A stretch of DNA of 64,000 nucleotides from assembly GCA_949358305.1 (NCBI GenBank), contig OX442316.1:8680001-8744000 (forward strand), read 5' to 3'. The notes under the pieces are model-generated. The model was given only the letters and a program-made list of their open reading frames with translations. It made no database searches and had not been told where the DNA came from. The DNA is from Strigamia acuminata. Its lineage: Eukaryota > Arthropoda > Chilopoda > Geophilomorpha > Linotaeniidae. The translations under genes were made by a program, and so were the position numbers. This document shows, in pieces, positions 36,257 through 47,791 of this stretch; within the stretch, counting starts at the first letter, position 1; each line of letters starts with the position of its first letter.

Positions 36257-36622
36257 CGATAAATTGGCACTTTTACGTAACGTAGTCATAAGTTGATGTA
36301 ACAAATCCGATATTTTCATTCGTTTCCGATACAGTACAATGCTTGATGTTAAGATATTTATATGGAGCAATAATGAAGTTCCGACCTTGGCTAATCCAGT
36401 TGTTGTTGAAGTTAAGTCAGTGAAAAAGTAACTCACGGTTGATAGAGCGAACCCGAGAGACAGCATTTGTAACGTCAAGCGAAAAATGAAAATGCACCTT
36501 TTCAATCCTGGACATGTCGGATGTTTATTTCCAGTAGATGATATCGTAATACCGTACGCGAGAAATATGTAATACCAAATAAGTTCTAGCCTTCTGTGTG
36601 CTGAATACGCAGCCAAAGCCAT
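36257..36622 (-). pseudogene. Truncated Gr-B copy (Gr-B') at the duplication junction
   Basis: Begins with a good ATG ([18 protein letters not shown]) and matches Gr-B exon 1 for about 122 codons, then stops matching at 36257, where DNA from upstream of Gr-D begins. The rest of exon 1 and exons 2-4 are missing because the duplication breakpoint fell within Gr-B. The open frame runs a few codons into foreign sequence (ends SPLSRK). Its upstream conserved block is intact, so it may still be transcribed toward Gr-D. Confidence 0.85.
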
Positions 36623-36750
36623 TGCTTGCTACTTTACGAAATTATGAAGAGGCAAGATAATGGTGTGTCAAAGTAAAGCATATGGTTAATGGCAAACATA
36701 AAAACATAGGCAGCATTAAATTTGTTTGCTGAGTAAAGATAATTGCAATA
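36623..36750 (-). promoter_or_regulatory. Conserved block upstream of Gr-B'
   Basis: Duplicate of the block upstream of Gr-B, still intact in front of the truncated gene. Inferred promoter or 5' UTR. Confidence 0.4.
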
Positions 36751-37247
36751 CTGCCATTAAAATTGATTGATGGGTGGTTGTTTTATGATAACAAATGTTG
36801 CCAAAAGAAACAGACAGTGTGGTAATTGACGTTTGAGTCGCGGCTGTAATGTATGTTATCGGCATTTTTCTAAATTTGTGTTTGTAGTCTCAATATGAAT
36901 TATGATTTGGTTTCGCAACACAAATGGGTTTTTAATTTATCTTTATCAATTACTCAATTACAAGCCAACTTAAGGACACTGTTTTCAAAGATGTGAATGA
37001 AATTTAAAAATTTACATAAACGATTACCGGTAGAATATTTCGTGTGTCATTCCGCATTTCACGTACAATGTGACCGGTTTGAAGTGAATACCTGTTAAGT
37101 TCTTCTGTTGCAAACGTGATATTAAGAATTGGAATGATGACATTATTGCTGCTAATATTAGACAAAATAAAACAAGAATTAGTTTTTATCAAAGGTTTTT
37201 GGGCAGAAAATGTGTGCTTCACCTCACCTCTACTACAGTTGGCTGTT
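36751..37247. other. Spacer between Gr-B' and Gr-C'
   Basis: Duplicate of the 29461-29930 spacer with a few indels. I see no gene. Confidence 0.45.
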
Positions 37248-39155
37248 TTATAACTTTATAATATTTTCAGTTTGATAAATAATGACAGCGTACGTCAAGA
37301 AGGTGCTTAGCATCTGTGGATTAAAAAAGATCGATCAATCTTTTGAAAAGACAGCATTGATATCAGTAAACATTAGTCATCTAGGCTTAAGGTGGATTTA
37401 TAGCTAAGGAGTTATATGTGTGACACCAATGGGTTTCTAATTTAATTTTATCAATTACGGTTAGTGCCATTTCTTTGGTATTTTTTTTTATAGTTACAGT
37501 TTGAAATGTGTCTGGCACGAAACGCTTAACTTACTGATAACATTGAGTTGTTAGTTATAGTATAGAGTCCAGAAACATTTATACCGATTGTCTGGCTTTG
37601 TAATTGCGTTAAAAAAAGTATTTGCGATATTTCAGCATGATGATTTGTGGATTCCTGAAATGTATAAATATGAAATAATTTGAATGTTTTATAGGCCTAT
37701 ACATGTTATTTTATTTTTTTTGTTTTTAAATTTTTTTAAATATATATTTCATTATACATTTACGCCTTCTTCAATACGGAGCTTCGAAATTAGCATCGCC
37801 GTGTCAGAAGCCTGTATAGGATGTTAAAATAAAATGGAAATTTTGCTCAAACGCTCAATCAGTAACCCCTCTCCAAACAACAAAGATAGAAAATTACTAT
37901 AAGATAGTTTTCTACCATTGTTTTTATAGTGAAGGCCACAATAAATTTAATTTACTTACCGGTACCGGTAATAAGAAAAGTAAACAAGGCGAGGAAAAGT
38001 GACATCAGTCCGTGGATTTGAATTGTTTTAAAAATCTTATTGCGGTTATTGGAAAACCATTACGAAATGGTGTTAGTATTTGATTTAAACTTTAAACCAG
38101 ATAACTAGATCTTATTAATGTTTGTTAACGAATTCTGAAATGTTGAAGTGACTTGAGTGAGTTTTCCTCAACCTTGTAACTTCTCTTCCTCTTACTTCTG
38201 AATTAATGCTTTTAGCATGACTGTATAGCTTATATATAAGCAGAATTTCTCGTAAATCGAACAGCAAATGCATCATTAGGGATAAGTGGGAATTTTTTTC
38301 GGCGATTGTTTTGATTATTCGCACAGACAAACATATTTTAATCATTCCACCGGCACTCCAAAGTAATAGCAGAGGAGAAAATAACGTACTTAAATAACGT
38401 GGTAGCGTACAAAGTCTGTCGTATTTTTTATACACTTGTTTCAGATATGTGTGGGTTACTGGAACATGTGATTTCAAAGAATTCGCAACAGAATATTTCA
38501 AAGTTTCAAAGTTTTTGGATACCAGTTGACAGATGTACATGAAAAATATGATCGACATTCCACTATAAACTTGGCCTACCAAAAGCCAATGCAATTCATT
38601 AAGGACCTTCAATGTTTGCGTGTAATCGGATTTTATAAAGTCGTCGTGAGTTGTGCTAACATTTTTAGTGGTTCTTAAAATTTGTGTATGATCAACATTG
38701 TTTTTACCATGTTGTAGTGCACATACAATTAAGCTGGTTATTATATGTAAAGTGAGAAGTATAAAATATAAAATCAATCGATTCCATATGCACAATAAAT
38801 TCGCATTGTTTTGTAGTGTAGTCATCACTGTATGTAAAAAATCTGATATTTCCAGTCGTCTCTTGTACAGTACAATCCTTGATGCGAAAGTATTTATGTA
38901 GAGCAATAATGAAGTTCCCAGCATGGCTAATCCAGTTGCTGAGGAAGTTATGTCGGTGAATAAGTAACTCACGTTTGTTAGAGCGAACCCGAGAGAAAGC
39001 ACGTCTAACGTCAACAGGAAAATAAAAAAGCTTTTCATTCCTGTACCCGTCGGATGATTATTTCCGGTAGATGATATTGTAACACCATGTGCGAGAAATA
39101 TGTAGTACCAAATAAGTTCTAGTCTTCTCTGTGCTGAATACGCAGCCAAAGCCAT
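37248..39155 (-). CDS. Gustatory receptor-like 7TM chemoreceptor (Gr-C')
   Basis: Tandem copy of Gr-C. Exons 38196-39155, 37764-37811, 37535-37654 and 37248-37313 on the minus strand; 1194 nt, 397 aa. It starts [18 protein letters not shown]; exon 1 is one codon shorter than in Gr-C, and the terminal exon reads [15 protein letters not shown]. Exons 2 and 3 encode the same peptides as Gr-C. All splice sites and the frame are intact. Confidence 0.87.
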
Positions 39156-39285
39156 TGCTACTTTATGAAATTATGAAGAGGCAAGATAATGGTGTGTCAA
39201 AGTAAAGCAAACGGTTAATGGCAAACATAAAAACATCGGGAGCATTAAATTAGTTTGTTGAGTAAAGATAATTGCAATATTGCTA
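39156..39285 (-). promoter_or_regulatory. Conserved block upstream of Gr-C'
   Basis: Fourth copy of the conserved Gr-B/Gr-C upstream block, at the same distance from the ATG. Inferred promoter or 5' UTR. Confidence 0.4.
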
Positions 39286-39929
39286 ATACAATTGATTGAT
39301 GGGCGATGGTTATCTGATAAAGTGAAACCGATGATGTGTAAATTGGGGTTTGTAGTGCTGTTATCTGCATGTTTATAAATTTGTGTTTGATGTCTCAGTA
39401 TAAACGATCATTACAATGATCGATGAATTATGTGTGTTTGAAAGTATCCTTTGGTAACACAGGGTAAAGGACATGACGACTAGAAAGTTATGAGTAGTGG
39501 GTTGTAGCCAATACACATCCTTCTTCTTAGTTTTAGTGGCCACTGTCTACAATTCACACTAAATATTAATATGTATAAAATAGTGTCGTAAAATCTTATT
39601 AAAAAAACTTTTTTTTATTTCAACCAAGTCAATACAAAAATAAAATAAAAACACTCGGTGCATTCAATAAATCATTTAAACTTGTTCATATTTTTTTAAC
39701 CATTCTAAAGGTAGAATTTTAAATGTAAAATTTAACATTTGGACCGGTTTGAAAAATTTAAACAAGTTTAAAAGACTTTATGAATGTGCCTAGTGTCCCC
39801 GATTGGTTGTTTTAATTAGCAGTGCTTTAGTTGATTGCAAATATTGGTTGTTTATGTCACAAATTTTTTACAACTGTAATCAAAGGTTGCTGTTACCATT
39901 ACCAGTTGGTTTGTTAAGCGCAGTTGGGT
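39286..39929. other. Spacer between Gr-C' and Gr-D'
   Basis: Duplicate of the 31961-32550 spacer. No gene. Confidence 0.45.
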
Positions 39930-41574
39930 TTATTCAGTTTGATAAATTATTATTGCATATGTCACCAAAGTAGCCAGCATCTGTGGATTAAAAAAAATCT
40001 GTTAATCCTTTTTGTTTAGACAATAGATGAGTAAAACTTGACTGAAGTAAAGGTGAATTTATCGCTATCGGAGCGCAACTGAGAAACCAAAGATTGGTTT
40101 CCTCTGATTTATAGATGTTGATATTCATATTTTAATACTTAAAGAGATTACACGGTAATTGTATTCTTTTTGGTTTAGTTGTCATTTGAAATGGTCTCGC
40201 ATGGGTGTAGTTGCATAAACCATTTGCAATTTGATGTAGCTTACCGATAACAGTGATTGATTAGTTATAGTAAAAACTCCAGAAACATTCACTCCAACTG
40301 GTTTGTGCTGTATTTGCGTTAACAAAAGAAGTTGAGATACCGATATTTCAGCACTAGGATTTGATTTTCTCTAAAAATATAATACAAAATTTGTAATTTT
40401 TCACATTTATTTTATAAAATGTATATTTACTTTTTCTTCAATACGGAGCTTAGAAATCAAAACTGCTGTGGCAGAGGCCTGCAAGTGATGTTACAGAGAA
40501 TACAATTATAGGTTTGATTAATAAGCTTTTAAAACAAGTGTAAGAAACCGTACACCAGTATTAAGACCTTTTGTTCTATTTATTTGCACTTACCTCTGCA
40601 TGAATGTTTAAAGCGTGAACGTGTAGCAGACAGATCAGCAACAGTTCTCTGATAAAGAACATAAATAATACCGCAAACTTCAAATGGTAATTTAATTGCA
40701 AGGTCGTTCTGAGCCCACGCACACTCAAACATATTATTGTCAATCCACCTGCACTCCAAAGTAACAGCAGAGGTGAAAACAGAACGCTTAATTGATACGT
40801 TAGCTCACAAAGTTCTTCGTATTTATGATAAATTTTATTCAGGCGCTGGTCAGATACTGGAACATGTGATTTCAGAAAACTTTCGATGCAACATTTCAAT
40901 ATTTCAAAATTTTTGGACATCAGTTGACAGGAGTAAACGCACAATATGATTGAAATTCCAGCGTACAAATAGCTCCTCAAATACCAATGTAAATTTAGAA
41001 TGTACAACAATGTCTTAAAGTAATCTAATTTCGTGAAGTCGTAGTAAAATTTGAGTGATGTGTTTGCATTTTTATGGGTTTGTAGAAAATACGACTTTTC
41101 ATTGCCGTTTTTGTAATATTCTACGGTGTAAAAAATAACGGTAATTACCGTGTGTGCAATGTAAAGGGTTAAATATAGAATCAGTCGGCGCCATACATCA
41201 GATAAATGAACGCTTTCGCGTAAAAAACTCAATAACTTGCGTAAAAAGTTCGATATTTTCTCTCGTCTTTTGTAGATTACGACGCTTGATACAAAGATGT
41301 TTGTATGGACTAAGCATGCGGTGACCGTGATCGATATTCCAGTTGCAGATGAACTTATTGCTGGCAAAGAGTAAACAATGCCCGTCAATACGAGACCAAA
41401 TGAAACTATTTGTGTCGTCAAGAATAAAATAAAAATAGACGTTTTCAATCCTGGACATTGTCGATGTTTGTTTCCAGTATAAATTGTAATACCGTAAGCG
41501 AGAAATAAGTAGTACCAAACACGATCCAGATTTCTGTGTACTGTACTCGCAGCGGGACTCGCAGTCACGGCCAT
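39930..41574 (-). CDS. Gustatory receptor-like 7TM chemoreceptor (Gr-D')
   Basis: Intact partner of the broken Gr-D. Exons 40594-41574, 40431-40478, 40245-40370 and 39930-39980 on the minus strand; 1206 nt, 401 aa, phase-0 introns. It starts MAVTASPAASTVHRNLDRVW, with the core [20 protein letters not shown], exon 2 [16 protein letters not shown], exon 3 GVNVSGVFTITNQSLLS and the terminal exon MLATLVTYAIIIYQTE. Because Gr-D is disrupted, this is probably the only working copy of this receptor type in the window. Confidence 0.87.
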
Positions 41575-43920
41575 CTCGCCTTAAGCTTTATCTAATTATG
41601 AAAATAGAGGCAAAGTAATAAAGGGAATGGTTGAAAACAAAGCACTAAGTTCTCGGTAAACAGACAGCTTGAAACATAAATTAGTTTGAAAGCACTCTAG
41701 GTGTTTGCTCAGTGTCGGTAATTGTACCGTAGCTAGTGTGATTGATTGCTGGGAGAGTTTTATTTCCTGGAAAGCGGCAACGTAATAACAAATATTGTGA
41801 GGAACATATTAATTCTAATTTGAAAGCATTCTTTAAGTGAAATAGTGACATTTCTTTGAAAGTTGCACTTAATATTTTATTTGATATATTTTTATTTCGT
41901 TTCAGGTTGTTTTTCACCCGATGAATACTTATTAAAAAAAGATCCACATGTATAACTGGTTATTTCCGTGGTTTGCTCGGTTAGGTATAGAGATAAAGAT
42001 TACATTGCGCATTCAGACCTAATTTGTATTCTTTATAGCTTGGATTATCATTACTGTGTGTACACGCTGGAAAAAATATGCAACCATCACCATGGTAAGT
42101 TAGGCCACGCATTTCAGGTTTGTTAAGGATTATTTTTCTTTTCCTTACAAGGTTTGCATTTTTTAAGCTTATTGTTTGTGAATATCTATTATTTCCATTT
42201 CCTTTCTTGTTTGGTGGCTTGTTCACTTTTAAACAGTTATTTATTTATTTTCAGTCAGCATGAGTTAGTTTCAAGGGAAATTTTCCGTTTCCTTTCATAT
42301 TTATTGTTTATCTTATTTTTCCAACCATTGTCTTAATAACCCAAGACAAGTTTGAAAATTACCCAACTAATTGATAGTTTTATCTATTAGCTGTATCATT
42401 CGAAACATACTTTGATTTTACTACTAATTTCAACTGCTTTATTTTAACTTCGAGAACATTTATTTTTTCAAATTTTGTTTTTAATAGGTTGCCGATTAAC
42501 TTCAAACATGAACCAAGGATCAAGATTTTGTTGTTAACTTTCATATCGTATACTATAAAAAACTATGTATTGTGTATTTGCACATTACTTTAATAAATTT
42601 AAAATTATTTCTATTTGTTCACTTTCTCCGCGTACTATTTTTGCTGTAATGTAAAGTACAGAATCAATCAAACCCTTGCACACGTGCTGTTATAGACCAT
42701 GGGCGACAATGCGAGCCGTTTGAACTCGGTTACAGTTTGATCGGGTCGAAACTCGCGTACACTAGTTAAAAGCAACCCACCGGCGACAATGCGCTGTTTG
42801 ATCGGGTTGAGACTAGCGAGCACTGGTTGACAGCGACCCTTCAACGATTAATGCAGCGCATGCAGTGATTGATAGCGACCCAAGGGCGACAATGTGAGCC
42901 CATTGAATTCCGTTACAGTTTGAGGTTTGACTGGTGGCGGCACCCAACGAGTCTATTTCAAAGTACACAACGGAACCAAAATTTTTGATCGAATTAAAAA
43001 TAAAATTCAATACTTTACTAACTCCGAGAGAATTTGGAAGGAAATTAAAAGATGACTAACTCTCGAAAATTGTAAAATAAAACTTGTTTCAAGTTTTTCC
43101 GCTTGGTAAGTTGTAGCGGTAATCTAGTACAGTAGTATCAAGTTTTGTTTTTTTGGCTCGTCAGTAAAGATTAAAGCATTTATTTACTACTGCATTGCAT
43201 ACTTCTTATAAAAGTAAATGAAAACACTCGTTCAATTTTTCTTACGGACAATTTATTTTTATTGGTTTAATCCTGTTAACGCCAGGTGGCAAAACTGAAA
43301 AGGAAATACTCATCATCCAGCTCTCGAACGATTTTTCTTACTGCTAGCAGTTTTTCTCATTAGTCATTCAAGGATTTTTCAGGTAAGTTTTGTATGGTCC
43401 TAATTAACAGAATCTTATTTCGTGTTTCTAATTCTTCTTACCACAATATTGGATTTGCGGTGTTTCCTTCTTGTTGGAATTATTATCTTGTTTTTAATTC
43501 AAAAGTTTGTAACTTAAAAAATGATTTTCTTTAATTCATTTCAAGCCTATGTATCGTGTGCCTTCCCAAATTTGCCTCGGTGAAAAATTAGGACTGGAAT
43601 CTGGATTGAAAGGCCGAAGAAGAAATTAAAAGAAAAAACATATTTCATTCTCCAGTCTTTTAACTTAGTATTCTTTTGTATTAGCTTTACAATTTCTCCA
43701 TGTATTTCTCGTGTATTTGCTTTGATTCGTTTCAGTTTTGAGCTTTTTCTTTTCTACATCTTCCCTGTTTTGAATGTAATAAAATACTCATTTCAAAATT
43801 GTTGTTTTCTTTTTCATAAATCGCTAACCTTTTTCTTCTTTGCACTATAATGCAATATAGAATCGAGTTCGGCAAATAAACCTATACCTATCCGGACTAA
43901 ATAATCATTTTCACAACATA
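41575..43920. other. Intergenic with degenerate repeats
   Basis: No gene is visible. 42701-42927 holds degenerate direct repeats with the recurring phrase GGCGACAATG and GTTTGATCGGGT. A GTAAGT donor after TTTTTCAG near 43382 could end a non-coding first exon of the gene that starts at 43921, but this is a guess. Confidence 0.4.
42701..42927 (+). repeat. Degenerate tandem repeat, about 75-bp unit
   Basis: Three recognisable copies of GGCGACAATG (near 42702, 42783 and 42893), with GTTTGATCGGGT shared by the first two and the TTACAGTTTGA phrase shared by the first and last. Units are eroded and unequal in length. Confidence 0.5.
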
Positions 43921-46900
43921 ATGGAACCATACCGACAGCAGCAGCCGCCACCCAAGTATCCAGTATATCAATTTATGGGGACCGATAGCGAAATGAATGC
44001 CAGTGGATTCCCCGGTCCAAGTGGAATTTCCACTCAGTTAGCGGAGGCGTCTAATAATCACACGGCGATGGATGATCAAACTGAAGATCCAAGTCTGACC
44101 CAAGCCTCAGCCGAAAACTCGATGTTTAATTATCTTTACCAACAAATTGAAAATGATCCGAGTTCTATTGATGAAACTGATACGGGTGCGGGGTTACAAG
44201 ACCACTCAGAAACCCCACCGGGTGGGAAAAGGATCAATGTGTCTCCAGAATCGAATATGCGTGCCCAGTTACATCAGACTCCGCACAACCAGGTGAAATT
44301 TTAGCTCTGTTGATAAATTTTGACATTTTTTACCTGAATCTATGCATAAAACCCATACAGGAGGTTGTGTATATGGCTGGAACACTAAACCAGGCCTTGA
44401 AGAATTTCCAACGGGGTCCACCGCCAGCGTATCGAGACAGGAATCAGCTACAGCTACAGCAAGGGTCTCCTCAGTTTGCTGGACAACCAGTTGAACTGCA
44501 AACTGAAATGCAAATGGACACGCAACAGCTTGAAAATGTCCCTTACGGTTATCCTAATGATGGACTTGATAATCCTAATATGGTCAGAATGGGTTCGGAA
44601 GTTACACAACCTCAAGTATTACAGAGACGAGTAGATGATAGTAAGCGGAATCATGGAGGAATTGACAAAAGAAGGGCAGAAGAGCTGTTGTGCAACCAAG
44701 CAAAACTTCAAATTCTCAACGATTACACATATCAGGTTTGAAAATGAGAATTTGAAGTACTATTATTTTTCTAACTAATGGTTTGATAATTATTTCAAAG
44801 TACTCTTCGAGTGCACCTAATATTCGGTCGTCTCTTGGTAACGACATCACTGTGCTTAACCAGATGCGGAAGTCATTGAATCAAAGTCAGTCGTCCCAAA
44901 TGTCACTGGACAATTGCTGGGGCAGTCAGCAACTCTACTCGCCACACACTCAAACAGCTCAGTTGCAGAGCCAGCAAACAGCTTGTGTGCCACCTCATCC
45001 TCAGCAGTTATCTTTCCCTCAACAAGAAATGCCGCAATCACAACGCACAAACGATCAGCTTAATTCCTCCAAATTTTACAACACGACTCAGTTATTTGAC
45101 GCACATGCAGCTCCTAATGTCTCCATTCAGGTTTGGAAAATAATAATTTTTTTGTTAGAAAAGTTTTTGCTCTCAATAATTTGATAATTTATGTTAAAGC
45201 GTGCTTCAGCTGCACCAGATTGTCAGTTTGATTTTGGTTGCAACGACATGGTGCTCAACCAGACGCCGAGTCCATTAAACCAGAGTCAGCATTCCCAAAT
45301 GACGCCAAGAAATCGCTGGTCCAGCCAACAACCTGACTCGCCACACACTCAAGGAGACTCGTTTCAAACGTACTCACCTCATTGGCCGAGCCAGCAAGCA
45401 GCTCGTATGTCTTCTCCTCAGCCAGGAACACCAGGCACCTTCACTCAGTTGGCTTCCTCTAGATTTTACACCACGTACAAAGAATTACCCGCCGAAACTT
45501 CAGCTCCTTACGAGTTCGCTCAAGTATTTGAAAACGTACAAATATTACAAAATATTAAAAAATGATTTACTAATTGTAATTAAAGAACCCTTCGAGTGCA
45601 TCCGATTGTCAGTTGTATCCTGGTTTCAGCGACACTGCGCTCAACCAGATGCCGATTCTATTACACCAGGATCAGCCGTCCCAAATGTCGGTACACACCC
45701 AAAGAACCGAGCCTCAGAGGTACCCACCTCATTCGCAGGGCCAACAAGCATCTAATATGTCTCCTCATCCCCAGCCGTTGACTTTATCTCAACACGGAAT
45801 GCCGAGTTCGCAATGTCCGATTGATCAATTTAATTCCTCGGGATTTTCAACTCCTTGCGTTTCCTTTCAGGTATTTTAAAAAGACAATTTTGGACAAATA
45901 TTTTGATAATTTTGATTTGATAATTTTTATTAAAGCGCTCTTCTTTGAGTGTACCTAATTGTAAATGGTGTGGTAATTGTGAGTCGTGTCGTAAATAGGG
46001 TTATGTTCAGAATCAGCCACAAATTGTTGGCCAGCAACCCTACTCGCCACACAGTCAAAGTTATCCGCATCTACCGCCTCGTTTTCTAACAAATGAAGGT
46101 GCACAGAGTCAGCAAACTGGTTATGCGTCGGTTCCTCGTCAAATGATGCCTCAGCCTTTGCCTCAACAACAAATGTCGTACTCGCAGCATTTCTTGCCTG
46201 CAGTTCAACAACCACGTTACTCTCAGCTGCCACCACAAGGATCTAGCACTACACAACAACGGGGTCCGCGTTTGACTCGAATGTTGTTGCAACCGAAAAC
46301 AGGAGATCAAGAGCAACTACTCCTGCAAAGTCCGCTTTTGACTGTAAAGTTGTTGCAACCGGAGACAAAAGCTCAACAGCAACTACTCCAGCAGAATCCG
46401 CGTTTGACTGCAAAGTTGTTGCTACAGAACACAGGAGATCAACCAGGATATCAACAACAACAACACCAGCAGAATATACCGTTGCGTAGAATGGTTGAAG
46501 CGAATCCAGTGCGCCAATTGCCGGACCAGCCCTATCAACAGTTTCCTCATGTTCCTCTAAACAACCCGACGATGTACAATATGCCTGGTTTCTTCTATCA
46601 AACATTCCAGGCGCCTAATGTGAATGCGCCTCAAACTGCATCCCCACCCTCACCGAGACACATTGCTACGACGAATACAAATCAGTTGTGGCAGGTATTC
46701 TATCACTAGTTTAACTTTACGGTCAAAATTTAAACGATTTGAATGTTATAGGCACATGAAAGTTCAAATCAAATGCAGGAGCATAATGTGCAACAATATG
46801 TAAGTCCAACAGAACAGCCGCAGCAATCTGAGGACGATTACGATTACGATGGGTTAGACATTATTAACGAATAGTATTTTAATTTTAATTAATTTTGTTG

Positions 46901-47095
46901 TGTGTTTAGTTTGGATTAGGTGGCAATGACCAACAGGCGAGGTCAACGAGTGTCTATGGCACACACAAATCCGAACACATGACTATCGTCAGTCGCTGGT
47001 TCTCGTCAAAGCAAGAAAATGAGTTTGCTACTGCAGCTGCTGTTCAAAGCTGTAGCCCCTGTCAATGTCCTATTTCAAGTTTTATTAAAAATTAA
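43921..47095 (+). CDS. Unrecognised Gln/Pro-rich protein with tandemly duplicated exons
   Basis: I do not recognise this protein. Exons: 43921-44292, 44361-44735, 44801-45130, 45200-45523, 45586-45870, 45999-46694, 46752-46799, 46910-47095; every coding exon is a multiple of three; 871 aa. If the last intron is retained the frame stops at 46874 (834 aa, acidic end DDYDYDGLDIINE). The ATG has a good context (CATAATGG). The protein is intrinsically disordered, rich in Gln, Pro, Ser and Asn, without signal peptide or membrane helix. PPPKY and PPPAY near the N-terminus fit PPxY motifs that bind WW domains. Exons 3-5 are homologous to each other (each has an LNQ...QSQ...SQM segment, then SPHTQ or similar). 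Exon 6 contains three repeats of about 22 residues (RLTAKLLLQ type). A transcriptional co-regulator or RNA-granule protein is possible but unproven. Confidence 0.72.
44801..45998 (+). repeat. Tandem exon-plus-intron repeat, about 350-400 bp per unit
   Basis: Four homologous units start at 44801, 45200, 45586 and 45936 (spacing 399, 386, 350 bp). Each has an AT-rich intron ending in AAAG and an exon start encoding a related peptide (YSSSAPN, RASAAPD, NPSSASD, RSSLSVPN). The fourth exon start is a relic: it runs into an in-frame TAG at 45996-45998. Confidence 0.75.
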
Positions 47096-47791
47096 AAATT
47101 ATTAATTTCATTTGTTTTATCAAATCCGGTAATTAATTTCCACTTGGTTGGCTAGATTAACGGAATTTGAGCAAATTTTAATTGCAATACAAAGATATTA
47201 ATGAACTTTAGAATAACAAATTTTTTTTTTGAAATTTCTTATGGTACTCGATTTATAAATTTTCTACCTTGTTAATTCGTTACTTGCTGTTTCATTATTT
47301 CAAACTGAGCGGTTCAACAAGCTGGCCAGACTAGGTATAAATTTCAAAATAAATTTACTTTGAAATACGGTAATTTAATTTTTGATACCATAGACTTTAT
47401 CCTACGATACGAGTGCACCATCATCAAATTTAGATTTTATTTTTCCTTCAAATCATCAGATGTGATGACAAATTAAATGACAACCGGTGACAGATAAATA
47501 ACTGAATTCAGTAGGTCTTTTCTATTGCATTCTATTTGAGTATTTGTCTTCCACCATAAAATATAGATTGTTTCAGATAATAAAATCAAGTCAACGTAAC
47601 ATTAGAAAGTAGCTATATACGGTATACGGTAAATGCACAGAAAGCATGTTATTATTAAACTTTACTAACATCGTCTATTCGGATTTAATGTTGTTGTATC
47701 GGATGGCGCTTTCGAGATCCCTTTTGTTTTCTTCTAAACATTTATCGATTTCAATAAATATCACTTCAATGTAAAAAACTAAAATGTTGTT

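Larger units (their letters stand above)
36257..41778. repeat. Tandem duplication, unit 2 (Gr-B' fragment, Gr-C', Gr-D')
   Basis: Second copy of the unit described at 28961-36254. It ends near 41778, where similarity to the region upstream of Gr-D stops (CTGGAAAGCGGC). It lacks the LTR-like insert and the MITE but has a short extra segment near 39707-39738. Confidence 0.88.
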
